From NCBI RefSeq assembly GCF_040939455.1, contig NC_134117.1:64254501-64318500 (forward strand): a stretch of DNA of 64,000 nucleotides, read 5' to 3'. The DNA is from Microcebus murinus (lineage: Eukaryota > Chordata > Mammalia > Primates > Cheirogaleidae). The notes beneath the pieces were generated by a model, which was not told the origin of the DNA, ran no database searches, and worked only from the letters and a program-made list of their open reading frames with translations. The position numbers and the translations under genes were made by a program. This document shows, piece by piece, positions 46,793-59,800 of the stretch (the first letter of the stretch is position 1; the number at the start of each line of letters is the position of its first letter).

Positions 46793-47444
46793 AGATAGGA
46801 TGTCTTTTTTCCTCTGGGTAGATACCCAGTAATGGGCTTTCTGGATCAAATGGTAGTTCTACATTTAGCTGTTTTAGGTTATCTTCATATTACTTTCCAT
46901 AGATTTTGTATTAGTTTGCAGTCCCACCAGCAGTGTATGAATGTTTGTATCTTTCCACATTCTATAAAAAAGACATCTGCACTAGAATGTTTATAGTAGC
47001 ACAATTCAAAATTCCAAAGATGCAGAAACAACCCAAGTGCCCATCAATACATGAGTGGATTAATAAAATGTGGTGTATGTATACCACGGAGTTCTACTCA
47101 GTCACAAAAAACAGTGGTGATCTAGCACTTCTTATATTATCCTGGATAGAGCTGGAGCCCATTCTACTAAGTGAAGTATCCCAAAAATGGAAAAACAAGC
47201 ACCACATGTACTCACCAGCAAATTGGTATTCACTTATGTGCACATATAGTAAGAAGGTTCATCAAGTGTCGGGCAGGTAGGAGGTGGGAGGAGAGGATGG
47301 GTATATTCACATCTAATGGGTGTGGTGCACACCATCTGGGGGATGGACATGCTTGAAGATCTGACTCAGGTGGGGCAAAGGCAATGTATGTAACCTCAAC
47401 ATTTGTACCCCTATAATATGCTGAAATACAAGATAAATAATAAA
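46793..47444 (+). mobile_element. 5'-inverted (twin-primed) L1
   Basis: From about 46797 to 46963 the L1 ORF2 sequence runs on the minus strand (GGGTAGATACCCAGTAATGG, GCAGTCCCACCAGCAGTGTA). From about 46964 the next part of ORF2 and the 3' UTR run on the plus strand (AAAGACATCTGCACTAGAAT, TGCCCATCAATACATGAGTG) to an A-rich tail at 47444. The two segments are neighbours in a normal L1, so this is a 5' inversion of one insertion. Confidence 0.88.
46933..47280 (+). pseudogene. L1 ORF2 C-terminal remnant
   Basis: Residues 12 onward (YKKDICTRMFIVAQF...) to the end of ORF2p are readable, including QPKCPSIHEWINKMW and a C-terminal PANWY; the first about 11 codons come from the inverted segment. It lacks the cysteine motif and all catalytic domains. 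Confidence 0.85.
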
Positions 47445-47455
47445 TAAAAATGTAT
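47445..47455. repeat. candidate L1 target duplication, right copy
   Basis: Copy of 46782-46792 directly after the A-rich tail. Confidence 0.65.
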
Positions 47456-47656
47456 TTAAATTAAGTTGTATTGGCATTGAAATATTGTTTAGATTTATCT
47501 TGTAATTTGTTTTTGGCTTTATACTTGTATAAGAGATATAAGCATAATGGGGCTATGCCTTGTTTTATGTACCTACCATTAAAAATTTCCCTTGAAATTA
47601 AAAAAAAAACGATTTGCCTTGCATAGCTGTAGTTGCTTTATATAATTTTTATATAG

Positions 47657-47957
<301 letters not shown>

Positions 47958-48601
47958 ACTTGTATAGTCTTTAGTCAACCGAAAATATCACTTTTAGTGA
48001 ACTAGTCTAGAACTGTCTTTTGCCACCATCTAGTTGTGTAATAGATTTACAATGATTAACTTAATTAAAATGTAACACTTTACATATAATTCTATTATTT
48101 GTCATCTTGTTTTAACCTATTTTCTGTCCTGAAAACAGAAAATAGACTTTTTGCATATTAATTCTATCTTATAATAATTTGAACTAGAAACTGGAAATGT
48201 CATTCTGCCCTTCAGACATACAACTCCAAGTGAGGACATACTGAGATGGGTATGGATGTTCCTTAATATTTATTGTTTGTTGTAAAAATGGGATCTCAGA
48301 ACTACAGTGGCAGATTTCAATTTTTTTTTTTTGCTGGATGTTATTAATATAATAGGAAAATATCTTAGTTTGTATAAAGTCAATCTTCTATCCAAGAAAA
48401 GTAATCTTCTGCCTATAACTTTTTTAAAGGTTTTTTTTTCTTTTCTAGAGAATGTATGGCCATGGGTACATTTTACTATGAGAATACAGTGAGTTTTCTA
48501 ACACAATTTTGACAAAAGGATGGAAAAGCAGTATGTGGAGAGATTGCTTTATTACTCTTAATATCTTAGGAAGCTGACATTGCTGTCAAGTTAGCATTGT
48601 T
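47958..48601. other. unassigned sequence
   Basis: No gene. A small hairpin at about 48119-48144 (TATTTTCTGT and its complement). Confidence 0.5.
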
Positions 48602-48610
48602 AAAAAAGCA
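48602..48610. repeat. Alu target-site duplication, left copy
   Basis: AAAAAAGCA, repeated at 48925-48933. Confidence 0.8.
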
Positions 48611-48930
48611 GGCCGGGCGCGGTGGCTCATAGCACTCTGGGAGGCCGAGGCGGGCGGATTGCTCAAGGTCAGCAGTTCAAAACCAGCCTGAGCGAGACCC
48701 CGTCTCTACCATAAAAATAGAAAGAAATTAATTGGCCAACTAATATATATAATATAAAAATCAGCCGGGCATGGTGGCTCGTGCCTGTAGTCCCAGCTAC
48801 TCGGGAGGCTGAGGCAGGAGGATTGCTTGAGCCCAGGAGTTTGAGGTTGCTGTGAGCTAGGCTGACGCCACGGCACTCACTCTAGCCTAGGCAAGAAAGC
48901 GAGACTCTGTCTCAAAAAAAAAAAAAAAAA
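48611..48930 (+). mobile_element. Alu SINE, strepsirrhine type
   Basis: GGCCGGGCGCGGTGGCTCAT start, A tail end, both arms, and the lemur-type block between the arms. About a dozen bases of the left arm (normally CACCTGTAATCCT) are missing between GGTGGCTCA and AGCACTCTGG. This removes part of the B box region of the internal Pol III promoter region, so the copy is unlikely to be a good source element. Confidence 0.96.
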
Positions 48931-48933
48931 GCA
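48925..48933. repeat. Alu target-site duplication, right copy
   Basis: AAAAAAGCA at the end of the A tail. Confidence 0.8.
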
Positions 48934-49111
48934 ATGGGATATGAATATTATTCACAGTAACTACATATATTATGAATGCATTGCAATGTCTGCTGGTTTA
49001 TAAAGCTACTTGAATGTGTAAAACTTCTGCTTATGTAAAAGTGAGACTGTGAAGTGATTAACACTAAATATGAATTGTGTCATATGTCAATACAGATCTC
49101 CAAAAAAATTA

Positions 49112-49116
<5 letters not shown>

Positions 49117-49145
<29 letters not shown>
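49117..49145. repeat. (TA)n microsatellite
   Basis: About 14 TA units. Confidence 0.97.
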
Positions 49146-49148
<3 letters not shown>

Positions 49149-49869
49149 AACCCAATTGCAATATAATTCTTGTGGCTCTCAAGCTTTGAAGAAATTATAG
49201 GGCATCTTTTGGGGAAATTTTACAGAGTGTCACTTGGAAATGAATCCCCTTTTTAATCTTTGAAAGTGGTTAAGATCTGGCTCCTTTTGAGATCCTGTCA
49301 CATGGAGGTGCTAACTCACATGTGTGAACATCTACTGTTGAAAATGCTATAAACGCTTTTCTATTCTTCTGCATTTTTCTATCATAGAGTTTTTCATAAA
49401 ACAAAGATTATTTCATTTCCCTGGCTTCAACATTGTTTCATGGAAGAGTGGATTTTTTCCCTCCTATTATCTGTCTTCTTCTCTTATGCCCTCAATTTCC
49501 CTTAGTCATTTATCTTTTAAAAAATGTATTTTCTTTATTTTCTTGGAGCTCAAGTCTCACCACCATACCTTTCATATAAATGAGTTTGAAAGTCCTTTCA
49601 TAGAAAGGCGGGTGTAATTTTGGCAATTCTGGACCATTTTTAAAGTTCAAACTGGATCGATATGTCTCAAAGCTTTTTCAATGAAATGAAAATTGCTTTA
49701 AATGCATCATTTTACCTATACAACTGACATACTAAATTAATGGAGTAATGGAACCAACACACTTTGGGGCTTTGGGGTTTAGTATTATCAGTGTCATTGA
49801 TTTGTTTAGAATGTTTCCAGGAATAGTTGCAGGATCATAGCACATCATGGCTGAAAGTGATCTCTGAGA
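49146..49869. other. unassigned sequence
   Basis: Nothing recognised. Confidence 0.5.
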
Positions 49870-49990
49870 CCTTTCAGTCTGGAATCCAGAGTCCTATATT
49901 TATTGTGAACTGAGGCCCAGAGATGCTAAAAGACTTACCTACATTTACGTAAGTAGAGACAAAGCTGGAATTAAATAGTAAGCATTTATT
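49870..49990 (-). repeat. MIR SINE fragment
   Basis: GAACTGAGGCCCAGAGATGC and GACAAAGCTGGAATTAAATA follow the reversed MIR. Confidence 0.65.
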
Positions 49991-50105
49991 GCCTATCTAC
50001 CACTAGGTGCAGTCTTATGATTTCATCTTTACTGATTTCTCTTTATGTGGCAACCAATTGATATCCTTCAGTCTTATAGCCCAGTGTATTTGCACCTAGA
50101 TAGGA

Positions 50106-50117
50106 AGATAGATAGAT

Positions 50118-50170
<53 letters not shown>
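50106..50170. repeat. (GATA)n microsatellite
   Basis: About 16 tetranucleotide units with one early interruption (GATGATA). Likely length-polymorphic. Confidence 0.98.
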
Positions 50171-50171
<1 letters not shown>

Positions 50172-50944
50172 ATGCATTCCTTCATCGATGAGGATTCTGT
50201 ACATTTAGCCTTAAGGCTTGATGACACCCTTGTAAAATCATCTAATTAACAAAGATGCTTTAGCAGAAAAATAGTTCTTACCTTTCAGAAATATCTTGAA
50301 AAATATCTCCTGCAGACATTGTTTTGATCTTACTGAAGAAACAGTGTAGCAAGTGTGGGTAGATCCTCCCCCTTGATGTTATTATTGTATTACTACTTTC
50401 TTAGAGACTCTGTAACTTATACAACTACCAAACTGCATTCATCTGTGTGTCCCATACACCCAGAAGGATATAGAAGGTTCTTGTTAAATGTTGCTGAAAC
50501 ACTGGATTTCCCTACCTAACTTTTAATGATTTTACATACTCGAGTATTGGCTCTTATTACACTAGAAGTGTTATTCTACTCTTACCTAGATGACATTTAA
50601 AATCCCTTCGTATTGAAAAACAAAACTAAACTAAACAAAAATATGGTTGAAAGAGTTTATGGCAGAGAGAATTTGGCTCTAAATTATGTTTTCCAATCCC
50701 TGCTGTATAGAGCAAATTGTTAGAATCAGCATTTATAATGAAGCTTCAACTAAAGCTTTGTTTTATAATTTTCTCTAAGGTAATTAGAAAAATGTGCATG
50801 AAAGCATGACACGTATAAATCACAGGTATATTCATCTGAATGTATTTTGTGTAGTTTATATTTATGGCTCCTTTTGCAAAGCCAAATTTACTGTATTGAA
50901 ACAGACAATTAAAGAAAGGTAAAGGGACTGATATTTTCCCAGCA
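50171..50944. other. unassigned sequence
   Basis: Nothing recognised. Confidence 0.5.
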
Positions 50945-51060
50945 ACTGCAATGTGCCAGGCACGTTGCCAAACACTAAACAAACTCCATCTCAGTTAATC
51001 TTCTCTAAGGTAAATATTGCCACCATTTCACAAATGAGGAAACAGGACTATGTAAAAAAC
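50945..51060 (-). repeat. MIR SINE fragment
   Basis: AATGTGCCAGGCACGTTGCC, CATCTCAGTTAATCTTCTCT and CACAAATGAGGAAACAGGAC: reversed MIR 3' half. Confidence 0.8.
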
Positions 51061-51594
51061 AAAACAAAACAAAAACTAAACTTGGGGCAGGGGAATCAAT
51101 AAGTATATTTTTCTTTGTTGAACATATGTAGGTCTAATCAAAGTAATTACAAGTTATATCAAAATTATTTGATAGAGACAGAAATTGAACCCTATTCTCC
51201 TGGCTAAAACTTGAATTATTTTTATGAAGGCATTTTTTATCATAGAGTTATTTCTAATAGGACACATTTTATACTTATTTAATTTACAAGGATGAATTTA
51301 CAGGGTTTTAAAAATAGAACGCATCATGTCATCATTGTCCATCAAACCAAGGCCATTTATGAGAGTTCTGCTTTAGTTAATTGTCCTTGACTAAATGGAG
51401 CCAAATGATTAGAAATTGTGGAAAAACATACACTAGTTCAATAAAATTAAACTTAGAGTCAGATCCAATTCTATACTGTAACATAGTATGTTTTTTAAGG
51501 TGGCTTAACCTATGAGGGCTTTATTATCACAAAAATATGGAACGCTTCACGAATTTGCATGACATAGTATTCTTAAAGTGTGTTCCTAGTGATA
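51061..51594. other. unassigned sequence
   Basis: Nothing recognised; a (CAAAA)n-like run at about 51058-51078. Confidence 0.5.
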
Positions 51595-52464
51595 TTTTTT
51601 TATTTCAGAATATTATGTAAGGACAAATGTTTTTAGTTACATTAATTGTTTGTGTGCAGTTTGAGTCAAAGTTATATGTCCCTTACCCATACAGTGTGCA
51701 CTGTACTCCTTAGGTGTGAATTTGTCCATCCCCTCCTCCCCACTCCACCTGCTTGATTTCCATGGAATTTTACTACCATATGTGCACATGAGTGTTGATC
51801 TGTGAGTTTCAGCTTCATAGTGAGTACGTGTATTTTTGTTCTTCCATTCATGTGATACCTCACTTAAAAGCATGGTCTACAGTTCCATCCAGGTTCTTAC
51901 AAAAGGTATTAGTTCACCATTTTTTTTTTTTTTTTGGCTGAGTAATACTGCACAGTATACATATGCCACATTTTATGGATCCATTTATGGTATTTATTGA
52001 TGAGCACGTGGGTTGTTTTCACCTCTTTGCAATTGTGAATTGTGTACTACAAACATTCAAGTGCACATGTCTTTTTTATAAAATGTCTCTTTTTCCTTTA
52101 GTTAAATATCCAGTAGTGGGATTGCTGGATCGAATGGTAGGTCTACTTTTAACTTTTAGTTCTTTGAGATATCTCCATACTATTTTCCATAGAGGTTTTA
52201 CTAGTTTGCAATCCCACCAACAATGTATAACTTTTCCTTTCTCTCCGCATCCGTACCAGCATCTGTCGTTTTGGGACTTTTTGATAAAAGCCATTCTCAC
52301 TGGGATTAGATGATATCTCATTGTGGTTTTCGTGTGCATTTCTCTGATGATTAGAGACTTGGAGCCTTTTTTCATATGCATATTGGCCGTTAGTCTATCT
52401 TCTTTTGAAAAGCTTCTGTTCATGTCTTTTGCCCACTTTTTAATAGGGTTGTTTGAGGTTTTCT
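51595..52464 (-). mobile_element. 5'-truncated L1, 3' end
   Basis: Poly(T) and TTTCAGAATATTATGTAAGG at the left, then the lemur-type 3' UTR reversed, then ORF2 through GGCTGAGTAATACTGCACAG, AGTAGTGGGATTGCTGGATC and GCCCACTTTTTAATAGGGTT. Target duplications not found with confidence. Confidence 0.9.
52076..52423 (-). pseudogene. L1 ORF2 C-terminal remnant with frameshift
   Basis: The 116-codon frame has the full cysteine motif CX3CX7HX4C (C55, C59, H67, C72) in [18 protein letters not shown], then leaves the ORF2 frame after KELKVK, where the normal [14 protein letters not shown] segment is read in another frame. A small indel therefore breaks it. Confidence 0.88.
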
Positions 52465-52486
52465 AGCTAAGAGGGGTTTTATTTAT

Positions 52487-52527
52487 ACACACACAAACAC
52501 ACACACACACACTGTCTCACACACACA
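52487..52527. repeat. (CA)n microsatellite, interrupted
   Basis: CA units with AAACAC and CTGTCT interruptions, next to the L1 5' end. Confidence 0.9.
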
Positions 52528-52807
52528 TCCAATACAAAGATTAAAAATAAATAAATGGTTACATGTATACATAACAGAATTCCACAATCAAATATGTTGA
52601 GGGAATCCTAGGTTAAGGAAAATGAAACACTCTTTTTAAATTATATAAATTCTCATATTCATTGATATGAGACTGTGTTTTGTGAAACTCCAAGGGGGAC
52701 ATGGAATTTTCAAAGTCCCTAAACCATTTTTATCACAAAAATCTCTTTTACAAGTAACAGTTGTTAAATCTTTGAGTGTAAGTTGTCAGCATGACACATC
52801 TTGGGAA

Positions 52808-53815
52808 ATGTTTATTCATTTACTTATTTATCAAAGATGTATGAGCACTTGGTATATACCTATCATTGTATAGGCGTTGGGTGTGCAAAATGATTAAAAC
52901 TGACAAAGATTCCTGCCCTTGTGGAGCTAATGTTTTAGTAGAGGAGACAGAGTATAAACAAGACAAATAAGTGAAATATGTATGATTGACTTTGATGAGT
53001 CCTAAGAAGAAAAAGAAGAGAAAACAAAGGACTAGGGAGTGTCAGGACAGGACAGGGAGTTGATTTTTTAAGTAGAGTGCCAGGGAAGGCATCACTGAGA
53101 AAGTAGTATTTGAATAAAAATTGAAATTAAAGAGCAAGCTCTGTGGATACTTGCGAGGAAGAGCTCTTCAGGCATGGGAAAGCCTAAATTCAGGAACATA
53201 GCATCCATTGTGGCTGGAGCAGAATACACAAGGGGAAGAGTTACAGAATATGAGCTTTGAGAAGTTACAGGGACTCATATCAGAGAGTTATAGTGGGTTA
53301 TAGTGAGTAGGTTATAGTGAGGAATTTGCTTATGAAATGAGCAGCCCTTGGAGGGTTTTGAACACTGGAATGACAACATTTGTCTTATGGCTGATTTTTT
53401 GAGAGAAGCTGGGACTAGTCAAGTGAGAGAGTAAACAGATGAAGAGAGAGGCTGTTGCAGGATCCAGAGGAGACCCAGTGGTGACTGAACAATGACTTCA
53501 GCATGGAGCAGGTGCACTCTATACAGTCAGATTCTGCATCTGTGTTGAAGGGGGAGTTTGCCAGACTTGTTGAAAGGTCAGATAGAGCAATCGAGGACAA
53601 CTCCAGGATCTGGACTCAGTAATTGGAAGTATGGTTGCCATATATTAGAATGGAGATGACTTTTAGAGAGGGAGGTTTGGGGAGAAAAGTTTCACCATTA
53701 GGAATTCATTTTTAGACATACTATTAATAACGTCAAGATATTTGTTAGGAATTCAGGTGCAAAGGTTGATCTGGAAGAGAGACTACTAAAGAAGGCAGTA
53801 AATGTCATTCAGTGG
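52808..53815 (-). repeat. L2 element, 1-kb copy
   Basis: The reversed L2 3' end can be followed almost without a break: TATGAGCACTTGGTATATAC, TCCTGCCCTTGTGGAGCTAA, CAGGGAAGGCATCACTGAG, GGAGGGTTTTGAACACTGGA, GAGGACAACTCCAGGATCTG, AATGGAGATGACTTTTAGAG. A short tandem of GGTTATAGTGA occurs at 53286-53322. No ORF remains. Confidence 0.88.
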
Positions 53816-54489
53816 CAAGTTGCTTACATAGATATAGCACATAGGAATTCCAAACTTAAAATGACCTAGATTTAAGTGGTTGAATCCAGTTTACAGAATT
53901 CTCTGCATGAACTAAAATTCTGTATGCTAAATTAATGCTTCTGTGCTTCTGACAGAAACAAACAAATAGTAAAACAGAAATAAATACATAAAAGGAGGAG
54001 TGGGCAAAATCACTTGCCCAAGCCCTAAATGGTTCTTATTCATTGCTTTTCCTGGGCTTGAATGTGGAGTTATCCATAAAACAGCAGGTGGTTGTTGGGT
54101 GCTATGTGATAACTCCAACACTTACTCTGAAGGAATCTCAGGAGTGGTTCTTAAGATACCCACTGATGTGCAGCACGCTGCCCTCAACATCTTCAGTTAA
54201 TACAGCCGTAGAGGAGTTGCTGCTGATCTATAGATCTTCTATTTTAACAAAGATAGCTTGTGATATCACTTTGCCAAACTGAAGGACTCCTATTCTGAGA
54301 CTGGTGACAGCTGGCCAGGAAAGCCAATACTATAAGTGAATTTAATAGACTTTATTCTCAGGCTACGTGGGTTGCTATGGGAACCTCATTAGAAAATATG
54401 AGGACTATAGATGATCTGCCTTCTAGGCAATTTTTTTTTCCTAAACAACTTCATTGGCTTTATGTGTAGGAAAAAAAAATAAGTTGATT
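53816..54489. other. unassigned sequence
   Basis: Overlapping frames at 53927-54282 on both strands have no domain. Confidence 0.5.
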
Positions 54490-55590
54490 GTTTTTTAAAA
54501 TTGTGAACATATAGAGTATATGAAACATAAATATATTGCCTTAACATTTATTATAAAAAACAAACCAGCATCAAGGAGAACGGTGTTGGCTAGTTAGAAG
54601 AGTGTCACTCGCCCCTTTCTAATCACAGTAATTCCATCACCTCAAAAGCAAAACCAAAACAAAAGCAACCAATATCCTATTATGGTATTCATTTTCTTGA
54701 TTGTGTTTAGCATTTTATCACCTTAACACAATTATGTAATTTGGACTGATTTATTATATGAAATACGTACCTATATGAGTGTACATGCATCATATCAATA
54801 TATCTCAATTTATCTATCTATTTTTTACTGTTCATGGGCATTTGATTTGTTTCTAGTTTTAGGACACTAGCAATAATTCTGCCCTCAATATTTCAGTAGC
54901 CATCTTTGTATAAATGTGTATTCATTTCTATTTAATATTATTGGGCCATAAGATATGCTTCTCTTCAAATTTAATAAATAATGAACACCCTTTTTTGTGT
55001 GTGGTTTTGATGTTTACTTTCCTAAAGTGGTTGAAATGATTTACAATCCAACTTAAATTTTATATGAATTTCTGGCATTTCATTTATAATTTTTTCTACA
55101 AGGGCGTCCTGATTATTTTTAGCTATATGTATTTCTCTATGAATTTTAGGATCAACTAGTTATTTTTAGAAAGAAGGAAAAAATGAATCTGTTTCAATTT
55201 TCATTGAAATATATTAAATCTACAGGTGGGTTTGGAAAGTATTGATAAATCTTTAAATATATATCTTCCAATCCATATTATGGTATAGCCTTCCATTTGT
55301 TTAGATTTTCTTTAATTTCTCTCAATAATATTTTATAGATTTCTACCTAGATATCTTGTACATCTCATTAGATTTCTCCTTTGACATTTAGTTTTTTGAT
55401 GCTATTGTAAATGATATCAATTTTCAAATTTCATTTTCAGTTTGTTGTTGCTACAGAGAAATTCAATTGATGTTTATATATTGTGATTATGTCTAGCAAC
55501 TTGCTATACTTATTAATTATAATAATTTATCTGTGAGTATTTTTGATTGCTTATAATTCATATCATCTGACTATTATAAGATATTTTTTC
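54490..55590 (-). mobile_element. old L1 (L1M-type) fragment
   Basis: TTGTGAACATATAGAGTATA, then GGGCATTTGATTTGTTTCTA and GACACTAGCAATAATTCTGC, and later CATTTGTTTAGATTTTCTTT fit the reversed L1 ORF2/3' UTR, heavily diverged and gapped. Confidence 0.65.
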
Positions 55591-55879
55591 TTTCTTCAAT
55601 TTAAAACAAAAAAATTTTAAATGAGGCAAAACTGCTCTGCAAATTTTTACAAAACTCCTTTTAGATCAATGGAGAAAAAAAGTCTTGCAAGGATAGAATC
55701 CAGCTTACTAAATCTACATATAAACCAATTTGTGTCAACATCTCCAGTTTTCTTTGTGCCCAGCCATATATCGATTTTGGGTCTCAGGTTAATACATCAT
55801 TTTTCTCTTTTGAGATTTTTCTCAAATCTACTTAGAACCCTCTAACTTCTCCACTCACCTCTTTTCCTGTAAATTTGTG
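55591..55879. other. unassigned sequence
   Basis: The 74-codon frame at 55621-55845 has no recognisable domain. Confidence 0.45.
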
Positions 55880-56130
55880 TTTTTCCTGTTAAGACTCAGT
55901 TCATCTATTATGTCCTCTGAAACATATTCCTGAGAAGGCCTTCTTGTGGATGGGCTGAACCCTCAGGCTCATTTCTATCAGGCCTTTTCTGTATGCAATT
56001 GTTGTTAATGTGTGGATGTTGTTCCCTCTGGGCCGTGAACTACCACTCCAGGGAAGACGTTTCATTTGTTTCTGGACGTCCAGCTCTTAGCACAGCTCCC
56101 CACATCCCGTGGACATCCACCATGCCTTTG
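55880..56130 (+). repeat. L2 3' region
   Basis: GACTCAGTTCATCTATTATG, GAGAAGGCCTTCTTGTGGA, GGGCCGTGAACTACCACTCC and CCAGCTCTTAGCACAGCTCC follow the forward L2 3' region in order. Confidence 0.65.
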
Positions 56131-56334
56131 TCAAACGGGTTAGAAAATGAGGGGAGATATTGACACTCTTTTTTTCTGAGAAGCTTAATCATGGAAAAGG
56201 CATGAACATGAAATGCTAAACAAGAGGTTTAAATCATAGTTTAAGACAATCTGAGAAAAAAGACAACCCAGAGCCGTAACATTTTATTTCTCAAATTAAT
56301 GCCATAAAATTAAAACAGTGTGAATTTTTAGATG

Positions 56335-56500
56335 GGAACGTGAGTGTCAGCCCAAGTTTGAACCTCAACTGTGTTATATACTGGCTGTGTGAATGTCATT
56401 TCCTGGCCTGTGAAATACAGATAATGATTCTACTATAATTGGATCAAATGAGATACTGCAGGTTATATACTCAATGCAGTGGCTGAAACAGGGAAGTGCC
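56335..56500 (+). repeat. MIR SINE
   Basis: GAACCTCAACTGTGTTATAT, CTGGCTGTGTGAATGTCATT and CTGGCCTGTGAAATACAGAT: forward MIR. Confidence 0.8.
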
Positions 56501-56649
56501 TCTGGGGTCTATGGGTATTCTATTTCCCAAGCTTGAGTGGTAGCCTACAAAGAGCTGGAGTTTGAGTAGTGTTTAAGAAATGAGGACAATTTGTTTAGGA
56601 AGTAATTTGGGAATTTGCAAGGAAGTTTACATGAGGGAAGTTAAGAGAA

Positions 56650-56870
56650 GAATGGGGCTCATATTTATTGAACCTCTTCAACACAACAGTTGCTTGACCA
56701 GGCATCTTGCTGACTGACATCCTACCATTTAATGCTCACAACCAGCCCCAGTGAGGTTCTGCCACACCCATTTTACAGAAAACTGGGCCTCAGAGAGTAT
56801 GAAGCATTTGCTGATGAGTACACAGTTGCCCTGTCTGATTTCAAAGCTGCTGAACTTTTTCAGGAGTTGA
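56650..56870 (-). repeat. MIR SINE (MIRb-like)
   Basis: CATATTTATTGAACCTCTTC, CCATTTAATGCTCACAACCA and CCCATTTTACAGAAAACTGG with GCCTCAGAGAG are the reversed MIR. The 95-codon frame at 56732-57019 begins in this SINE and is not a gene. Confidence 0.85.
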
Positions 56871-59800
56871 CTGGGGCAAAGGGGGCATCAGGGATCTGTA
56901 GAACCTTTCCTGTGCCTGGCAGAGAAGGATGGGGCTGTGTTGTGAAGGGATTTGTGCATCCAACTATTTCCCATGAAATGCCTATTTATAGTTGTAGGAC
57001 ATCTAAAAGCAGATTTTAATGAGAGGGTTGATGTTTTGATTTTCTACATAGAAATGCATGTGAACATTGATATACTTAAAATACGTAACTGAAAACAGCT
57101 GCTTTTCAAAAAACTTGAAGTTAGTGCCCTTAAACGTGGCTGGGAAGTCTTCAAAGCAACCTCGGACTAGATTTAATATCATATATTTTCAACAAATTGT
57201 AGGGATGGTAATCAGTTTGAAAGGTTGTTTCTCTCTTCCCAGTGGATTGTAGCAGGAATAGAAGTCATTAAGTTTGAGAAACTATCCCTGCATTTTAAAG
57301 AAAGCAGAGTCTTTATTCTTGTTGGCACCAAGTCTCACGCTCACGATTAGCAGGAGTCAGTCATCAGCTGAAATCAACCCAGTGCTTCACCAACTCCAGG
57401 TTGGTCCATTTCCATCCATCTGCTCATGTGAGATGAAATTTGCTTTGGTGCAGGATGTGAGGAAACTGCAAAGAGCACCAACTTGGGCAGCTTTAACCAT
57501 CACAATGCTCTGTTTACATCTCTGAACAACAAAGGGGTTTAAATGCAGCAAATTAGAGTATTTTAAAGGCCAGTAAATGTGCAATTGTAAGAGTGTGGAA
57601 GTGCTTACGGAAGAGGCAGCATTTAGAAGTTCTGAATATTTGCTTCAGAATTTTAACATAGGCTTGAGTCGAATCACTTTTAAGAAAAAAAAATATTCTT
57701 AAGCCTCTCAGAATCCAACTAATTGAATGCTTGAGAGAATGGAATAATCTTTCATCTGAGTAAGTTTAAATCCTAAATGTTATAAGATTATTAGATGTCC
57801 ATGAAAGATAAAATATATGCTCCCTCACTGAATTCACGGTAGTACACAGAAGATCCATCTGGAATGTAACCTGGGAAGTCCCTGTAACAAACCCAAGGCT
57901 TCCTTGTCTCTGATCTCCATTGCTTGAATGACTGGTGCTGTTAAGTTACTAAGATGTCTTAATGTGCAAGGTAGTGATAGGAAAGATCCTAATTTTAAAC
58001 AATATGATGATTTAAAGTAGATCAGTGTTACTGTAGTGCTATATTGAGGAGGATACTATGCATTCACTTAGCACTTATTGTAGAGAGGAGGTCATGGTAC
58101 AGCCCTTACAGCCCAGCGACCAGGACCCCTTCCCTGGGCACCACCCTTCAAGGCCTCTTCTCTTGTGCAGCGGACTTGCTCAGCCTTCTCAAAAGGAGGC
58201 CAGAAGTGCCAGAGAGTCAATGCCCCAAGAGTGACCCAAGGGACAGTAATAGTTGATGGGTAAGTTCCTCAGCTTCTAGCACCACATTGGGACAGTCCTG
58301 AGACAGTCCCCACTGGGCATGAAGCCCAGATGTCCACAGTGCTAAGGCACTTCCACACCCCTCACAGTACTTCCTGAAATCAACTCCTATATCCTTCTCT
58401 CAGAGTCTAACTGAAACATGGAGCCGAAAGGGTGTGCTGAAGAGAGGTCACATGCTTCTTCCAAGAATTTCCTCCATGTGTCAGAAGCCCGGAACGTCCT
58501 ACTTAAATGCACTCAAGATGCTCACAGGGCCTGTTCAGGTTTCTCTTTCCATCAGATCTGACTTCCTATGAGTACACAGTGTGCCATTGTGCACACCTGT
58601 AGGTGTGAACTTTGGCATGAGCATGGACATGCAGACTGAGAGACCATGCACAGGTGCACAATGCCCTTGTCAAGAGGAAATGAGGGTGAGAAGAGAAAGG
58701 CAGCAGGCTCAGGGCCCAGGCCTCCATTTGTACTTTCCTTAGAAATCTCATGCATTAGATGCGGGCCTGAACAGAAGTCCAGGAGTTTTACTTTGATTTT
58801 ATCAGCTAGACACAGTGAATTACTGGCAAGTGATTGGACTGTTCTGGTCTTTACTTCATGTGTAAATGAGGGATGTGTATAAATTTATTTATAGCACCCC
58901 TACAAGACCATAGATTTTAATAGTCAAAGTCATTAGGACAATAAAATGTCCCCCTTTAATTTCTGGCTGGAAACTCCTTGAATCCTTGCCCAGGGTGAGT
59001 TGGGCTTCTCATGCCACCTGCTCAAGGCCTCTACCTCTTCTTGGCTTAAAGAACATAGAGTCCAGAGGAGCATGGATAATGCCTGTTATCCTTTAGATAA
59101 AATAATAGAGATGACAACTCTATTTACAATATGAACACAACCATGCAAATGAAAACAAAATTGTCTATCTGACCTGGGAGAAGGGACTTAAAAGGAAATA
59201 TATCAATATGTATAAATAATTAGATGTGGGATTGTGAGTGGTATATTTCCTCTGTGTTTTACCTTTTTTCTGCTGGTGCATTTCTTAGAATCAGTTGCAT
59301 TGTCAGTGCATACTCAGAGAGAGCATGGGAGAGTATTCAAGAACAAAATTGTCATTCTCATAGCCATATGTGGTAGTTCAGAAACCAGCATGGTACTTTT
59401 TTTTTCTAAAAACTAGCCTCATTGTCATTGACAATGATTACGATATAAAGGTATAGAAGAAAATATTTGAGGAATTTTTTTTTAAAGAAGAAGAATTTCT
59501 GTATATTCAAAGTATCCTCAAAAAAATTTTATCAGAGAAACTGGATAAATTAGACACCCCCAAATACTAACTGGCAGATCACTGCTACAAGGATAGTACA
59601 GGGTAGAAGAAATTATTAAGGTTACAGGAAAGGTAGAGGAAATTAAAGTTAATAACTAAGGATATGAAGGACAACTTGATTACATCTCCAGTACAATTTC
59701 TAATCATCAAAATAGCAATACTCATATTTGAATAGTGTTATTATCGTTAAGTGTGTATAGCACTTTATAGTTGATAAATATTTTTTTCTCAAATGTATTC

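Noticed and set aside
50106..50170. Regular repeats that could look like a CRISPR array
   Set aside because: A simple (GATA)n tandem without spacers; vertebrate nuclear DNA.
56732..57019. 95-codon plus-strand frame
   Set aside because: Begins inside a reversed MIR; no domain.
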